From positions 1-35,184 of IMG/VR virus record IMGVR_UViG_3300021964_000229: a stretch of 35,184 bases of DNA; one strand, given 5' to 3'. Position 1 is the first letter of the stretch. Each line of letters starts with the position of its first letter. This stretch comes from a virus. The notes under the pieces were generated by a model. The model saw only the letters and a program-made list of their open reading frames with translations. It made no database searches and was not told the origin of the DNA. Below, one piece after another: positions 13,139 to 21,750 of this stretch. The translations under genes and the position numbers were made by a program.

Positions 13139-13557
13139 TTACACCAGAAGATTTAGATACATTGTTTTATGATGCATTTTTAACGGATCAAAGACTTCCT
13201 GCACCATATCGTAAACAAAAATTAACCATGCAATTAGATATGAATAGAATAGATTGGATGAACTATGTTGATGATAATCCCAATTCTTTACCGCCTACTG
13301 CTCGTAGCATTTCACGATGGGAATTAGCTTTAGAGTTAGTACAGTTAATTAAAAAGGAAGAGGATAGGCAATTGATCTGGCTTCGTGGTAAACGTCTCTC
13401 GTGGTCTAAAATGGGAAGATTAATTGGTATTGATAGACGTAAGGTAAAACTTAAACATAGTGAATTAATGATGACAATATTAATATTAATTAAGTTAATG
13501 AAAGATTTACATCGCAAAGATAAGATTTATAGATTGATTGCTCCAAAGTATGAATAA
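13129..13557 (+). CDS. DUF6362-like helix-turn-helix protein
   Basis: The 142-residue protein shows PTARSISRWELALELVQLIK and DRQLIWLRGKRLSWSKMGRL followed by IGIDRRKVKLKHSELM. The pattern is a helical domain and then a sigma-70-region-4-like helix-turn-helix. This resembles DUF6362, found just before terminase genes in other phages. A role as late-gene activator or packaging cofactor is inferred from the location. It overlaps the initiator-like gene by ten bases. The next gene, terS, follows after a 122-base gap with a promoter and repeats. Confidence 0.7.
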   Translation: MRIITPEDLDTLFYDAFLTDQRLPAPYRKQKLTMQLDMNRIDWMNYVDDNPNSLPPTARSISRWELALELVQLIKKEEDRQLIWLRGKRLSWSKMGRLIGIDRRKVKLKHSELMMTILILIKLMKDLHRKDKIYRLIAPKYE

Positions 13558-13575
13558 CGATTTATTTTTTTTTGT

Positions 13576-13603
13576 TTGACAACTTTGACAATTTTATTGT
13601 AAT
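13576..13603 (+). promoter_or_regulatory. Candidate late promoter upstream of terS
   Basis: TTGACA at 13576-13581 and TGTAAT at 13598-13603 are separated by 16 bases, a near-consensus sigma-70 promoter. A second TTGACA sits at 13585-13590. TTCTTC/GAAGAA (13603-13608, 13618-13623) forms an inverted repeat just downstream. It is the only obvious strong promoter before the packaging and structural genes. Confidence 0.6.
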
Positions 13604-13634
13604 TCTTCCATAGACTCGAAGAAGTTTATCTTTC

Positions 13635-13681
13635 CAACATATAGTATCTCCTAGAAGCTTCTCAACAGCAACATATAGTAT
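13635..13681. repeat. Direct repeats centred on a palindrome at the terS start
   Basis: CAACATATAGTAT is present at 13635-13647 and 13669-13681. The perfect palindrome AGAAGCTTCT (13653-13662) lies exactly midway. The second repeat includes the first two bases of the terS ATG. This could be a packaging-initiation site recognised by TerS, or an autoregulatory operator. Confidence 0.6.
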
Positions 13682-14111
13682 GAATGAAATTACCAAAGTT
13701 AAAGGCAGACCGCCTAAGTTTAACGCATCTCGTAATGCGGTTAAGAGAATTTTAGAAGCTCTTGCTAAAGGTCAAAGTATCAGAAGAGCGATTAAAGAAG
13801 AGGACATCAGTTGGAATACATTTCGTAAGTGGATGTTTGAAAAGCCAGAACTACGAGAACAATATGAACAAGCTAAGTCTGATGGTATCTTATATACGTT
13901 AGATCAAGTAGAAGAAGAGATACGAGAGTTAGTTATTAAAGCTAATGATAAGACTGCTAATTTAAATTCCATCAAAGCGATGGACATCCTCGTTAAGCAT
14001 AAACAGTTTCTTGCAAGCAAGCTCAGTCCAAAAACGTTTGGCACGGATAAACAACAAATCTCCATGTCGAATGCTAAGGGTGAGAAGTTTTCAATTGAAT
14101 GGAGTAAGTAA
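13680..14111 (+). CDS. terS: Terminase small subunit (TerS)
   Basis: The 143-residue protein begins TKVKGRPPKFNASRNAVKRI and continues with ALAKGQSIRRAIKEEDISWN then TFRKWMFEKPELREQYEQAK. This helix-turn-helix pattern is typical of small terminase subunits that recognise packaging sites. A C-terminal helical region and a basic end (KGEKFSIEWSK) should mediate oligomerisation and TerL contact. No Shine-Dalgarno is visible at the start, which lies inside a direct repeat. TerL follows at 15409 with three or four small genes in between. Confidence 0.8.
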   Translation: MNEITKVKGRPPKFNASRNAVKRILEALAKGQSIRRAIKEEDISWNTFRKWMFEKPELREQYEQAKSDGILYTLDQVEEEIRELVIKANDKTANLNSIKAMDILVKHKQFLASKLSPKTFGTDKQQISMSNAKGEKFSIEWSK

Positions 14112-14305
14112 TGTTTGATGATGATGAAATGATTGCAACAGTCATTAGTCCTTATGTTACGTTTTACATGGTGGTTAATCAAGTAACGAAGAAGCCAGAG
14201 CTACTGGCACACTTCTCTTCGTTTAAGAATGAGAGAGAGATTAAAGAGTTTGTTAAACAGTTTGAAGGTGAAGGAGTTATCGCAGGATCTCCAACAATCC
14301 ATTAA
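14111..14305 (+). CDS. Small protein downstream of TerS (64 aa)
   Basis: ATG 14111 overlaps the TerS stop (TAATG) and has GGAG six bases upstream, a strong sign of a real gene. The product begins with an acidic start (MFDDDEMIATVISPYVTFYM) and continues with a charged second half (HFSSFKNEREIKEFVKQFEG). It has no recognised family. The 3' end overlaps the following frame by 77 bases. Confidence 0.6.
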   Translation: MFDDDEMIATVISPYVTFYMVVNQVTKKPELLAHFSSFKNEREIKEFVKQFEGEGVIAGSPTIH

Positions 14306-14423
14306 AGGTATAGAAGAACAACTGATTGATGTTGTTAACGCAATGTCGAATGGGTTTCGTATTGGTATTGATAAGGACACATACGTTATCAAGAAAAGAA
14401 TAAATGGGAAGAGGGAGAAGTAA
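14229..14423 (+). CDS. Small coiled-coil protein (64 aa)
   Basis: The frame is helical and charged (SLKVKELSQDLQQSIKGIEE), then ends in a beta-like GFRIGIDKDTYVIKKRINGK. The upstream half overlaps the previous gene in another frame, so the true start may be later, such as the TTG or GTG near 14262-14268. A 15-codon frame with a good ribosome site starts inside its stop at 14423. Coiled-coil adaptor is all that can be said. Confidence 0.5.
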   Translation: MRERLKSLLNSLKVKELSQDLQQSIKGIEEQLIDVVNAMSNGFRIGIDKDTYVIKKRINGKREK

Positions 14424-14490
14424 TGAAACCTCTGTGGTATTTGTTGAGTTATAAGGATAATTGTTTGTGATGATCGCAAAAAGATCTTTT

Positions 14491-14520
14491 TTGACACAGA
14501 CTCTCACGAATTTTTTATAT
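14491..14520 (+). promoter_or_regulatory. Candidate promoter before the methyltransferase block
   Basis: TTGACA at 14491-14496 and TTATAT at 14515-14520 have an 18-base spacer. It lies just after the palindrome AAAAAGATCTTTTT and before the non-coding stretch that leads to the gene at 14715. It would drive the methyltransferase, TerL and the head genes. Confidence 0.45.
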
Positions 14521-14540
14521 TTTTTATAATAATTTATACA

Positions 14541-14602
14541 AATCGGTTACTGAAACCGATTATTATCGCAGAATACAGCCATTATTTGCTATGTCGTGTA
14601 AA
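14541..14602. promoter_or_regulatory. Palindrome plus inverted copy of the attP-region repeat
   Basis: AATCGGTT-ACTGA-AACCGATT (14541-14561) shares its arms with the hairpin at 6188-6210. TTATCGCAGAATA (14563-14575) repeats 4448-4460. TGTCGTGTAAA (14592-14602) is the exact reverse complement of the TTTACACGACA repeats beside the integrase. Three elements from two other non-coding regions are gathered in 62 bases. A bulged stem (GGGGTGGT/ACCAACCCC, about 14624-14652) follows. The rest of 14603-14714 holds nothing I can identify. Confidence 0.6.
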
Positions 14603-14714
14603 TGTAGTGTATTTTTATGACAAGGGGTGGTCAATAATTTTACCAACCCCACGAGGTCTTGGCAATAGCTATGGGAACTCACTTCTACTCGGCACAATTT
14701 AACTTACGAATTTT

Positions 14715-14879
14715 ATGACAACAAAAAAACCAACTAAAAATAAACCGAAGATAATTTCGTTTACGGACTTAGTAAAAGAGTTAGACAAGAAATCTAACTT
14801 TACCGACAGTTCTGGTAAAGGTGTTGTTAAAGGCAAAGATGTTTCACGCATGAAAGACTTTTTAAATGAAAAATCGTGA
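14715..14879 (+). CDS. 54-residue basic protein upstream of the methyltransferase
   Basis: The ATG at 14715 opens a 54-codon frame with a basic start (TTKKPTKNKPKIISFTDLVK) and a soluble C-terminal half. Its TGA overlaps the GTG start of the methyltransferase gene, so translation is probably coupled. No Shine-Dalgarno is clear. There is no recognised family. Confidence 0.6.
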   Translation: MTTKKPTKNKPKIISFTDLVKELDKKSNFTDSSGKGVVKGKDVSRMKDFLNEKS

Positions 14880-15412
14880 TCCCTTTACCAGACAAAAAAT
14901 ATAACATTATTTATTCTGATCCTGCTTGGCATTATCAAACTTGGGGAGAAGGTGAAAAAAGAAATGTTACATCAAAATATAATACAATGTCTATGGATGA
15001 AATATGGAAACTTCCAATTAAAGACATAGCAGATGAAAATTGTATTTTATTTTTATGGGTTACTTATCCAAAATTAATTGATTGTATTAAAACAATAGAA
15101 GAATGGGGATTTACATATAAAACTTGTGGCTTTAGTTGGATTAAAAAAAACAAGAAGTCAGATAGTCTATTTTGGGGTTTAGGATATTGGACAAGAGCCA
15201 ATAATGAAATTTGTTTATTAGCAACAAAAGGAAAACCACAAAGAGTTTCTAAAGCAGTTCATCAAGTAGTTTATGAGCCAATTAGAGAACACTCACGAAA
15301 ACCAGATTGTGTAAGAGATCGCATTGTAGAACTATGTGGTGATCTTCCACGCATTGAACTTTTTGCAAGACAAAAAACTGATGGTTGGGATGCTTGGGGA
15401 AATGAAGTATGA
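14876..15412 (+). CDS. MT-A70-type adenine N6-methyltransferase
   Basis: The 178-residue protein has DPAW at residues 15-18 (YNIIYSDPAWHYQTWGEGEK), the catalytic DPPW-type motif of the MT-A70 family. It continues FLWVTYPKLIDCIKTIEEWG and ANNEICLLATKGKPQRVSKA, then REHSRKPDCVRDRIVELCGD, which is conserved in phage members. It should transfer a methyl group from S-adenosylmethionine to N6 of adenine in DNA. Protection of phage DNA from host restriction, or marking of packaging/replication sites, are the likely uses. No cognate nuclease is encoded next to it. The stop overlaps the TerL start (ATGA). Confidence 0.9.
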   Translation: MIPLPDKKYNIIYSDPAWHYQTWGEGEKRNVTSKYNTMSMDEIWKLPIKDIADENCILFLWVTYPKLIDCIKTIEEWGFTYKTCGFSWIKKNKKSDSLFWGLGYWTRANNEICLLATKGKPQRVSKAVHQVVYEPIREHSRKPDCVRDRIVELCGDLPRIELFARQKTDGWDAWGNEV

Positions 15413-16662
15413 AAAAAATTACTATTCCCTATAAGCCAAGAGAGTTACAAAAAGAAATACACAACTCCCTAAAAAGATTTAACGTATTAGTTTGTCATCG
15501 TAGGTTTGGGAAAACTGTACTCTGCATCAATGAGATGATTAAAAAATGTTTGCAGAACGAGTTACCTAACCCACGATACTACTATATTTCTCCAACGTAC
15601 TCTATCTCCAAGAGAAACTGTTGGGATTATTTAAAACAGTACACAGCTGTCCTCCCAGATGTGCAGTACAACGAGACAGAGTTGCGATGCGATTTACCGA
15701 ATGGTGGTCGTATCCAACTTCTCGGCTGTGAGCGACCAGACACTTTGCGTGGTTTATATATGGATGGTTGCGTTTTAGATGAAGTAGCACAAATGCCACC
15801 TCGTTTATGGACAGAGATTGTTCGACCTGCTCTAGCAGATAGAAAAGGTTGGATGATTAGTATAGGCACACCGACTGGCAGAAACAACTTCTGGCATATG
15901 TTTGATTATGCACAACACAACGAGTCGTGGTTTGCAAAATCTTTTAAAGCTAGTGAAACAGGAATAGTTGACGAAGAAGAATTGGTGGAAGCAAAACGCA
16001 TGATGCCACCAGAGATCTATGAAGCAGAGTTTGAATGTTCTTTTGATAGTGCAGGAATAGGATCTATTTATTCTAAAAGCTTAGAGTTAGCCGAAGAACA
16101 AAATAGAATAACAAAAGTACCTTATCAATCAAATGTTAAAGTTTCTACATTTTGGGATCTAGGCATGGCAGATAAAACCGCTATTTGGTTTGTTCAACAA
16201 GTTGGATCGGCAATACATTTAATAGATTACGAAGAGGAAAGCGGAGAAGGTTTAGAATACTACGCAGGAATGTTGCAGGATAAAGGCTATCTTTACGATA
16301 CGCATTATTTTCCGCATGATGCTAATGTACGAGAAATCGGAACAGGCGTTTCAAGAATTGAGACAGCACAAAGTTTAGGATTAGTAACATCAATTGTACC
16401 GAAGCTCTCGATAGATGATGGCATAAATGCGGTACGAATGATTTTAAGTCGCTGTTGGTTTGATCACGAAAAAACAAAATACGGATTAGATTGTTTACGA
16501 CAATACCGATGGGAAACAACCGACAAAGGGGAAGTTAAAAACAGACCAAGACACGACTTTACGAGTCATAGTGCAGATGCTTTTAGGTATCTTGCAGTAG
16601 GATTAAACACTTCGTCATCTTGGGGAAGTGAAATAAATTATCCGAATTTAGGAATTATGTAA
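15409..16662 (+). CDS. terL: Terminase large subunit (TerL)
   Basis: The 417-residue protein is the packaging motor. The ATPase part has a Walker A variant at residues 29-36 (CHRRFGKT) and Walker B with D124-E125 (CVLDEVAQM), then a coupling motif around SIGTPTGRNNFW. The RNase H-like nuclease contains D250 in STFWDLGMADKTA and D390 in FTSHSADAFRYL, two of the expected acidic metal ligands. It cuts concatemers and pumps DNA through the portal encoded next. It overlaps the methyltransferase by four bases, and its stop shares a base with the portal ATG (TAATG). Confidence 0.96.
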   Translation: MKKITIPYKPRELQKEIHNSLKRFNVLVCHRRFGKTVLCINEMIKKCLQNELPNPRYYYISPTYSISKRNCWDYLKQYTAVLPDVQYNETELRCDLPNGGRIQLLGCERPDTLRGLYMDGCVLDEVAQMPPRLWTEIVRPALADRKGWMISIGTPTGRNNFWHMFDYAQHNESWFAKSFKASETGIVDEEELVEAKRMMPPEIYEAEFECSFDSAGIGSIYSKSLELAEEQNRITKVPYQSNVKVSTFWDLGMADKTAIWFVQQVGSAIHLIDYEEESGEGLEYYAGMLQDKGYLYDTHYFPHDANVREIGTGVSRIETAQSLGLVTSIVPKLSIDDGINAVRMILSRCWFDHEKTKYGLDCLRQYRWETTDKGEVKNRPRHDFTSHSADAFRYLAVGLNTSSSWGSEINYPNLGIM

Positions 16663-18665
16663 TGGCAAAAATAACAAAAAGTAAATTATTGCAGGTAATA
16701 TCACAGGAGGTACAAAACTCTTTGGGGTATTATTCTTCTGATTTAAGTGAGCAGAGAAGAAATGCACTTAAATATTATTTAGGAGAGCCATATGGCAATG
16801 AACAAGAAGGTAGAAGTGCTGTTGTTACACAAGAATTATTAGAAACAGTAGAGTCCGTATTACCAAGTTTAATGCGTATGTTCACCCAGAGTGATCGCAT
16901 GGTACGATTTGATCCTACAGAGCCAGAAGATACACAATATGCAGAAGCTATTTCGCAATATTGTAACCACATTTTTAACAAAGATAACGATGGTTTTAGT
17001 ATTTTATATGATTTATTTAAAACTGCTCTGTTACAGAAGAATGGCTTTTGTAAAATCTATTGGAGTACATCACAAGAACAGAGAAAAGAGAGTTATAAAG
17101 ACTTAACCGAAGAAGAATACCAAATATTACTCCTTGATACAGAGGTTGAGATCGATGATGTGGAAGAAATTCTATCAGATGACACTCTTTTCCCTGTCAA
17201 ATATAATGTTTCAGTTAGAAGAGTAAAAGATTTAGGCAGAGTTAAAGTAGAAAGCGTGCCACCAGAAGATATTTTGGTCTCTAAGAGAGCAACATCAATG
17301 AAAGATTGTAATTTTATTGCTCATAGAGTGTATAAAACAAGATCAGAATTAATAGATATGGGTTATGATGCAAAGATTGTTAATAATCTGCCTGTATCAG
17401 ATGAAGAAGTTTTTAATACCGAAGCTGTTACAAGAAGAAGTTATGATGATGCATCAACAGATCTTAATGTTAGCACATTAGATCCTTCCCAATCAGTCGT
17501 AAATGTAACAGAGTGTTACTTAAAAGTTGATTTTGATGGTGATGGTATAGCAGAGCTTAGAAAAGTTACTGTTGGAGGTAATGGCTATAATAATTATGAA
17601 TTATTAGAGAACGAAGAAATCCCTTTTATGCCTTTAACAATGGTGAGAGCAATACCAATGCCTTATCGTTTCTTTGGTTTAAGTTTTTATGATTTGATTG
17701 CCGATATTCAAGCAGTTAGTTCTACAATACTAAGAAATACGCTTGATAATATGTATTTCCAAAATCACGCAAGAACATTGGTTGTTGAAAATCAAGCAAA
17801 CTTAGATGATTTATTACAAAGTAGAGCAGGGGGAATAGTAAGAGTTAAAAGTCCTAATGCTGTAACACCAATGCAAACACCAAACTTTCTTAATGAAGGT
17901 CTGGCAATGCTAAATAAAATAGATGAAATAAAAGAACAACGCACAGGTGTTGCCAAGCAACAAATGGGTTTAAATCCAGATACAATAAACAAGTCGCATA
18001 CAACCGCAACGTCAACTAACCAAATGATGATGGCTCAAACACAACGTATTGAGTTGATTGCAAGAAACTTTGCCGAAGGGGTAAAAGATATTTTTAAAAC
18101 AATGTTAGCTATTGTTTGTGAGTATCAAGATGCGGAAAGAATGATTAAAATTAATAATGATTTTGTGCCAATGAATCCTCGTCAATGGGTAAATCGTTAT
18201 GATGTAAGTGTGCAAGTAGGTTTAGGAACAGGTAACGTAGATCAACGAACAGAAATTTTACAACGAGTTCTCGCTGTGCAAGAAAAAATGATTATGCAAG
18301 GCGGAATGAATATGGTGATGCCGCAAAATATATACAATACTCTTGAACAATATTTACAAAACTCAGGTTATAAAGACGCATCACCATTTTTTAACAACCC
18401 TAACAATCAACCTCCACAGCCAAAGGAACAAAAACCAGATCCTGCTCTGCAACTAGCACAACAAGACATCGAGTTACGCAGACAAAAGGCAATGGCGGAT
18501 CTTGAGCTGCAACAAAAAAAATTACAAATAGACTCTAATTTAAAAGCAAAGAAATTAGATCTTGATGAGCAAAAATTAGCAACACAGGTTATAAAAGATA
18601 ACGATAACTTAGATTTGGAAAAAGAAAAACTAGCAACAAAAATAGTACAGCAAGGATTGAACTAA
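16662..18665 (+). CDS. Portal protein, P22-like
   Basis: The 667-residue protein begins with a helical domain (LLETVESVLPSLMRMFTQSD), followed by RMVRFDPTEPEDTQYAEAIS and FKTALLQKNGFCKIYW, typical of P22-type portals. A central region (RFFGLSFYDLIADIQAVSST) carries the wing/stem elements. The C-terminal 90 residues are Gln/Lys-rich and coiled coil, like the P22 portal barrel. Twelve copies form the DNA entry channel at the capsid vertex. It lies directly between TerL and the assembly genes, with single-base overlaps on both sides. Confidence 0.93.
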   Translation: MAKITKSKLLQVISQEVQNSLGYYSSDLSEQRRNALKYYLGEPYGNEQEGRSAVVTQELLETVESVLPSLMRMFTQSDRMVRFDPTEPEDTQYAEAISQYCNHIFNKDNDGFSILYDLFKTALLQKNGFCKIYWSTSQEQRKESYKDLTEEEYQILLLDTEVEIDDVEEILSDDTLFPVKYNVSVRRVKDLGRVKVESVPPEDILVSKRATSMKDCNFIAHRVYKTRSELIDMGYDAKIVNNLPVSDEEVFNTEAVTRRSYDDASTDLNVSTLDPSQSVVNVTECYLKVDFDGDGIAELRKVTVGGNGYNNYELLENEEIPFMPLTMVRAIPMPYRFFGLSFYDLIADIQAVSSTILRNTLDNMYFQNHARTLVVENQANLDDLLQSRAGGIVRVKSPNAVTPMQTPNFLNEGLAMLNKIDEIKEQRTGVAKQQMGLNPDTINKSHTTATSTNQMMMAQTQRIELIARNFAEGVKDIFKTMLAIVCEYQDAERMIKINNDFVPMNPRQWVNRYDVSVQVGLGTGNVDQRTEILQRVLAVQEKMIMQGGMNMVMPQNIYNTLEQYLQNSGYKDASPFFNNPNNQPPQPKEQKPDPALQLAQQDIELRRQKAMADLELQQKKLQIDSNLKAKKLDLDEQKLATQVIKDNDNLDLEKEKLATKIVQQGLN

Positions 18666-19483
18666 TGCAATTTATGAATTCAAAAAAGGCACAACAAATT
18701 ATTAATGATAATTTGGATAAGCCTTATGCACCACCTCCTAGTCGTAATCCTGTTTATGATTTACGAGAAGAAGGACAGGATTTTTATCCATTAAATCCTC
18801 CTGTAACGCCTGTTGTAGATGATCCTTGTCCAGAAGGATACCAATTAATAGATGGGGTGTGTCAACCAATAGAACAATTTAATCCAGAGATTAATTACGC
18901 AGATCAAAATGATGATGGTAAATCTTTTTTAGAGGAGAGAGCAGAAGAAAGACCATATTTTGATATTGAAGGTATGGCAGAATTATCTGATGATGAATTA
19001 ATTAATTATTTAAAACAAGGTTATTTAACAAATAGTGCTTTAGGGTATTTGCCAAGCAAAGGAAGTTTAGTATCAGTCAAAGGTACACCGCCTTCACAAT
19101 TAGGTTTTGCATTAGGTTTATTAGGATTGAACGATAGTGCAATGCGTGAGCAAGCAATGAATAACGAATTAAGAAAAAGAGGATTATTTTCTGGTCAGTT
19201 TACTGATAGCGGTGATCCTTTATATGATCTAAATCAAACACCAATAGAAAATCCTTTATTTGTTACACCTGCTACGACAAACGAAGCTAATGTACCTTAT
19301 GGTGGTAATACACCTGTCGGTGATGCAGGCGGTAGCTACGGAGGAGGAGAAGATTTTGGTGGTGGTAATTATCAAGGCAATGTTGTGATGAACAACCAAC
19401 AGATACAACAAGAAACAGATCGTATTAATCAAGTTGTTAAAGACATTGAGTCTGGCAGACGCACAGTCTTTGGAGGATTATAA
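18665..19483 (+). CDS. Virion-region protein of unknown function (272 aa)
   Basis: The gene lies between portal and scaffold genes and overlaps the portal stop. The protein has a Pro-rich start (LDKPYAPPPSRNPVYDLREE) and a short cysteine segment, DDPCPEGYQLIDGVCQP, recalled as recurring in marine phage structural regions. A middle helical part (LSDDELINYLKQGYLTNSAL) and a Gly-rich stretch near residues 213-235 (GGSYGGGEDFGGGNY) follow. It has no enzyme motif. It is probably a minor head or ejection component, judged from location. Confidence 0.75.
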   Translation: MQFMNSKKAQQIINDNLDKPYAPPPSRNPVYDLREEGQDFYPLNPPVTPVVDDPCPEGYQLIDGVCQPIEQFNPEINYADQNDDGKSFLEERAEERPYFDIEGMAELSDDELINYLKQGYLTNSALGYLPSKGSLVSVKGTPPSQLGFALGLLGLNDSAMREQAMNNELRKRGLFSGQFTDSGDPLYDLNQTPIENPLFVTPATTNEANVPYGGNTPVGDAGGSYGGGEDFGGGNYQGNVVMNNQQIQQETDRINQVVKDIESGRRTVFGGL

Positions 19484-19717
19484 GTGACACCAGAACAAGA
19501 AAAACAACGATCAGAATTAGCAAAAAATGTTTTAGAAAATCCAGTTTTTGTTGATGCCTGCAAACAAATACAAAATGATTTATATGGTGAGTTTGTAAAC
19601 TCACCTGCACGAGATTCCGAAGGTAGAGAAAAAATATATCTTATGAATAAGATGTTAAATGTACTCTTAGGGAATATTAAGTCCGTTATGGAAACGGATA
19701 AATTAAATAAACAATAA
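19484..19717 (+). CDS. Small head-assembly protein, GTG start (77 aa)
   Basis: GTG 19484 follows the previous stop directly, with GGAGG seven bases before it. The helical product has an NPVFVDACKQIQNDLYGEFV stretch and SPARDSEGREKIYLMNKMLN. I recall this pattern in small conserved proteins encoded before scaffold genes in several podophages. The function is unknown. An assembly cofactor is inferred from its conserved position. The short gap to the scaffold gene contains its own AAGGAG. Confidence 0.7.
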   Translation: MTPEQEKQRSELAKNVLENPVFVDACKQIQNDLYGEFVNSPARDSEGREKIYLMNKMLNVLLGNIKSVMETDKLNKQ

Positions 19718-19734
19718 AAATTTAAGGAGTTTTT

Positions 19735-20739
19735 ATGGCAGACAATCCAGAAATGGAATCTGTATCGAAACCAACCAATTCTATACAGGAAACACAACAG
19801 GCTTTCGCCAACCTTATTAATACTGCAAGGAGCGAAGAGCCAAAACCAGAAGTAAAAGAAGCAACTCAAGACAACCTAGAAATAGATAATGAATTGACTG
19901 CGGAAGATATTTCTGATGACGAATTAGTAATCAACGAAGAAACCAACGATCAAAAGAACGAGGAACTTTTTGATGTCAAAATAAATGGACAAGTGCAAAA
20001 AGTCAGTCTTGAGGACTTGATGTCTGGTTACTCTAAAGGAGAAAACTATACCAAAAAGTCAATGGAACTTAGTGAAAAACGAAGATCATTAGATACGGAG
20101 TATGACACAGTTTCCAAAGACAAAGAAGCAGTAAAAAAAATGCGAGAAGAATACGCAGAAAAACTTAAAATCGTAGAAAGAAATCTACAAACAGATGATG
20201 ACATTGATTGGGTACAACTTGCTCAAGATGATCCTTCTGATTATGCAGTTAAAAAAGCCGAATATGATCGGAAAAAAGAATTGCAAAATCAAGTGGCTAT
20301 CGAAAGACAGAAACTAAATGAAGAGAAAAAGAAAGAGCAAGAACAAGTCTATAATAATTTTATTCAACAAGAACAAGTAAAGCTTGTTGAGAAAATTCCT
20401 GCATTCGGTGATGAAAAAAAAGCACCTGTAATAATGGAAGAGTTAAGAAGATTTGCGAATAGTCAAGGTTATACAGATCAAGAAATAAACATGATTGTCG
20501 ATCACCGAGCGGTGATTACATTGTATAATGCTTATCGGTATAACAAAGCACTAGAGCGTAAAGGACTTGTTGACAAAAAAGTTAAACCATCAAATCGAGT
20601 GTTATCGTCAGATGCGAAGAATAGTATTTCTACAGACGATAAGAAGTTGCGTGTTGATAGTCGTATGAAAAAATTACAAAAATCAGGTAGTGTGAAAGAC
20701 GCACAGAAGGTGTTGTCTGCCATGTTATCTAATAATTAA
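19735..20739 (+). CDS. Scaffolding protein
   Basis: The 334-residue protein is acidic in its first third (NLEIDNELTAEDISDDELVI). A short globular segment follows (LFDVKINGQVQKVSLEDLMS, then GYSKGENYTKKS). A long coiled coil lies in the middle, and a basic C-terminal helix (SRMKKLQKSGSVKDAQKVLS) resembles coat-binding tails of scaffolds. It directly precedes the capsid gene. Scaffolds template procapsid assembly and leave or are degraded before DNA filling. AAGGAG precedes the ATG. Confidence 0.85.
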   Translation: MADNPEMESVSKPTNSIQETQQAFANLINTARSEEPKPEVKEATQDNLEIDNELTAEDISDDELVINEETNDQKNEELFDVKINGQVQKVSLEDLMSGYSKGENYTKKSMELSEKRRSLDTEYDTVSKDKEAVKKMREEYAEKLKIVERNLQTDDDIDWVQLAQDDPSDYAVKKAEYDRKKELQNQVAIERQKLNEEKKKEQEQVYNNFIQQEQVKLVEKIPAFGDEKKAPVIMEELRRFANSQGYTDQEINMIVDHRAVITLYNAYRYNKALERKGLVDKKVKPSNRVLSSDAKNSISTDDKKLRVDSRMKKLQKSGSVKDAQKVLSAMLSNN

Positions 20740-20753
20740 TCGGAGATTAAAAT

Positions 20754-21737
20754 ATGGCACAGCCAAGTGGAACTTTTGATACTTACGATGCAATTGGTAT
20801 AAAAGAAGATCTAGCGGATGTAATCTATAACATAAGTCCAACAGAAACACCTTTTATGACAAATGCCGCAAAAGGTACAGCAACAAACACTCTTCACGAG
20901 TGGCAAACAGATGGGTTAAGAGCGGCGGCTAATAACCATCAAATTGAAGGAGACGATTACGCAGGAACAACTCAAATTCCAACAGATCGTTTAAACAACA
21001 GAACACAAATTTCAGCAGAAGCAGTTATCATATCTGGTACAGATAGATCAGTTGACAATGCAGGAAGAGGTGATGAACTGGCATATGCTCTCGCTAAAAT
21101 TGGAAAAAGCATTAAGAGAGATATGGAAGTAGGAATGGTAGGAGTCGAGCAGGCTAAAGTAACAGGCTCTTCTTCTGCGGCTAGAAAATCAGCATCCGTT
21201 GGAACATGGTATGGCGGTAAAATCGCAGGCACAGGATCTGGCGGTACTGACGCATTGAACTTTTCTACAAACGGATCACCTTCGGCAAGTCCTGTAGGAA
21301 CAGGTGCTACTGCAATTGCAGGTGGTACAAATCGTGCTTATACAGAAACTTTGCTTAAAAATGGTTTGAAAAAAGCATACGAACTAGGTGGAACACCAGA
21401 TACAGTTCTTATGTCACCATCAAATAAAGTATTAGCTTCTGCTTTTTCTGGCGTAGCAACACAATACAAAAACGCAGATGATATGACTGTCATAGGTGCT
21501 GTTGATGTGTATGTAAGTGATTTCGGAGAAGTCAGTTTTATTCCAGACAGACACGCTATGGACACTAGAGTGGACATTTTACAAATGGATACTTGGGAAG
21601 TTGCATTCCTAAGACCTTTTGAAACGCAAGAACTAGCGAAAACAGGTGATAGTGATAAAAGATTACTATTGAGTGAATGGACTCTAGTTTGTCGTTCACC
21701 AAATGCCAACTATGGTATTTTCAACTTAAACAGCTAA
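20754..21737 (+). CDS. Major capsid protein, SU10/DUF5309-type HK97 fold
   Basis: The 327-residue protein begins with the family's characteristic DLADVIYNISPTETPFMTNA, then TLHEWQTDGLRAAANN and the E-loop region. Near the end it has FISDFGEVSF-like strands (VYVSDFGEVSFIPDRHAMDT). The C-terminus LLLSEWTLVCRSPNANYGIF also fits. It forms the icosahedral shell. A terminator-like hairpin directly follows the gene, as is common for highly expressed coat genes. CGGAG lies upstream of the ATG. Confidence 0.93.
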   Translation: MAQPSGTFDTYDAIGIKEDLADVIYNISPTETPFMTNAAKGTATNTLHEWQTDGLRAAANNHQIEGDDYAGTTQIPTDRLNNRTQISAEAVIISGTDRSVDNAGRGDELAYALAKIGKSIKRDMEVGMVGVEQAKVTGSSSAARKSASVGTWYGGKIAGTGSGGTDALNFSTNGSPSASPVGTGATAIAGGTNRAYTETLLKNGLKKAYELGGTPDTVLMSPSNKVLASAFSGVATQYKNADDMTVIGAVDVYVSDFGEVSFIPDRHAMDTRVDILQMDTWEVAFLRPFETQELAKTGDSDKRLLLSEWTLVCRSPNANYGIFNLNS

Positions 21738-21750
21738 CATTAATTTATAT

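Noticed and set aside
14423-14470. A 15-codon frame (MKPLWYLLSYKDNCL) with a good ribosome site
   Set aside because: It is too short to support as a gene and has no recognisable partner; the ribosome site may be chance.
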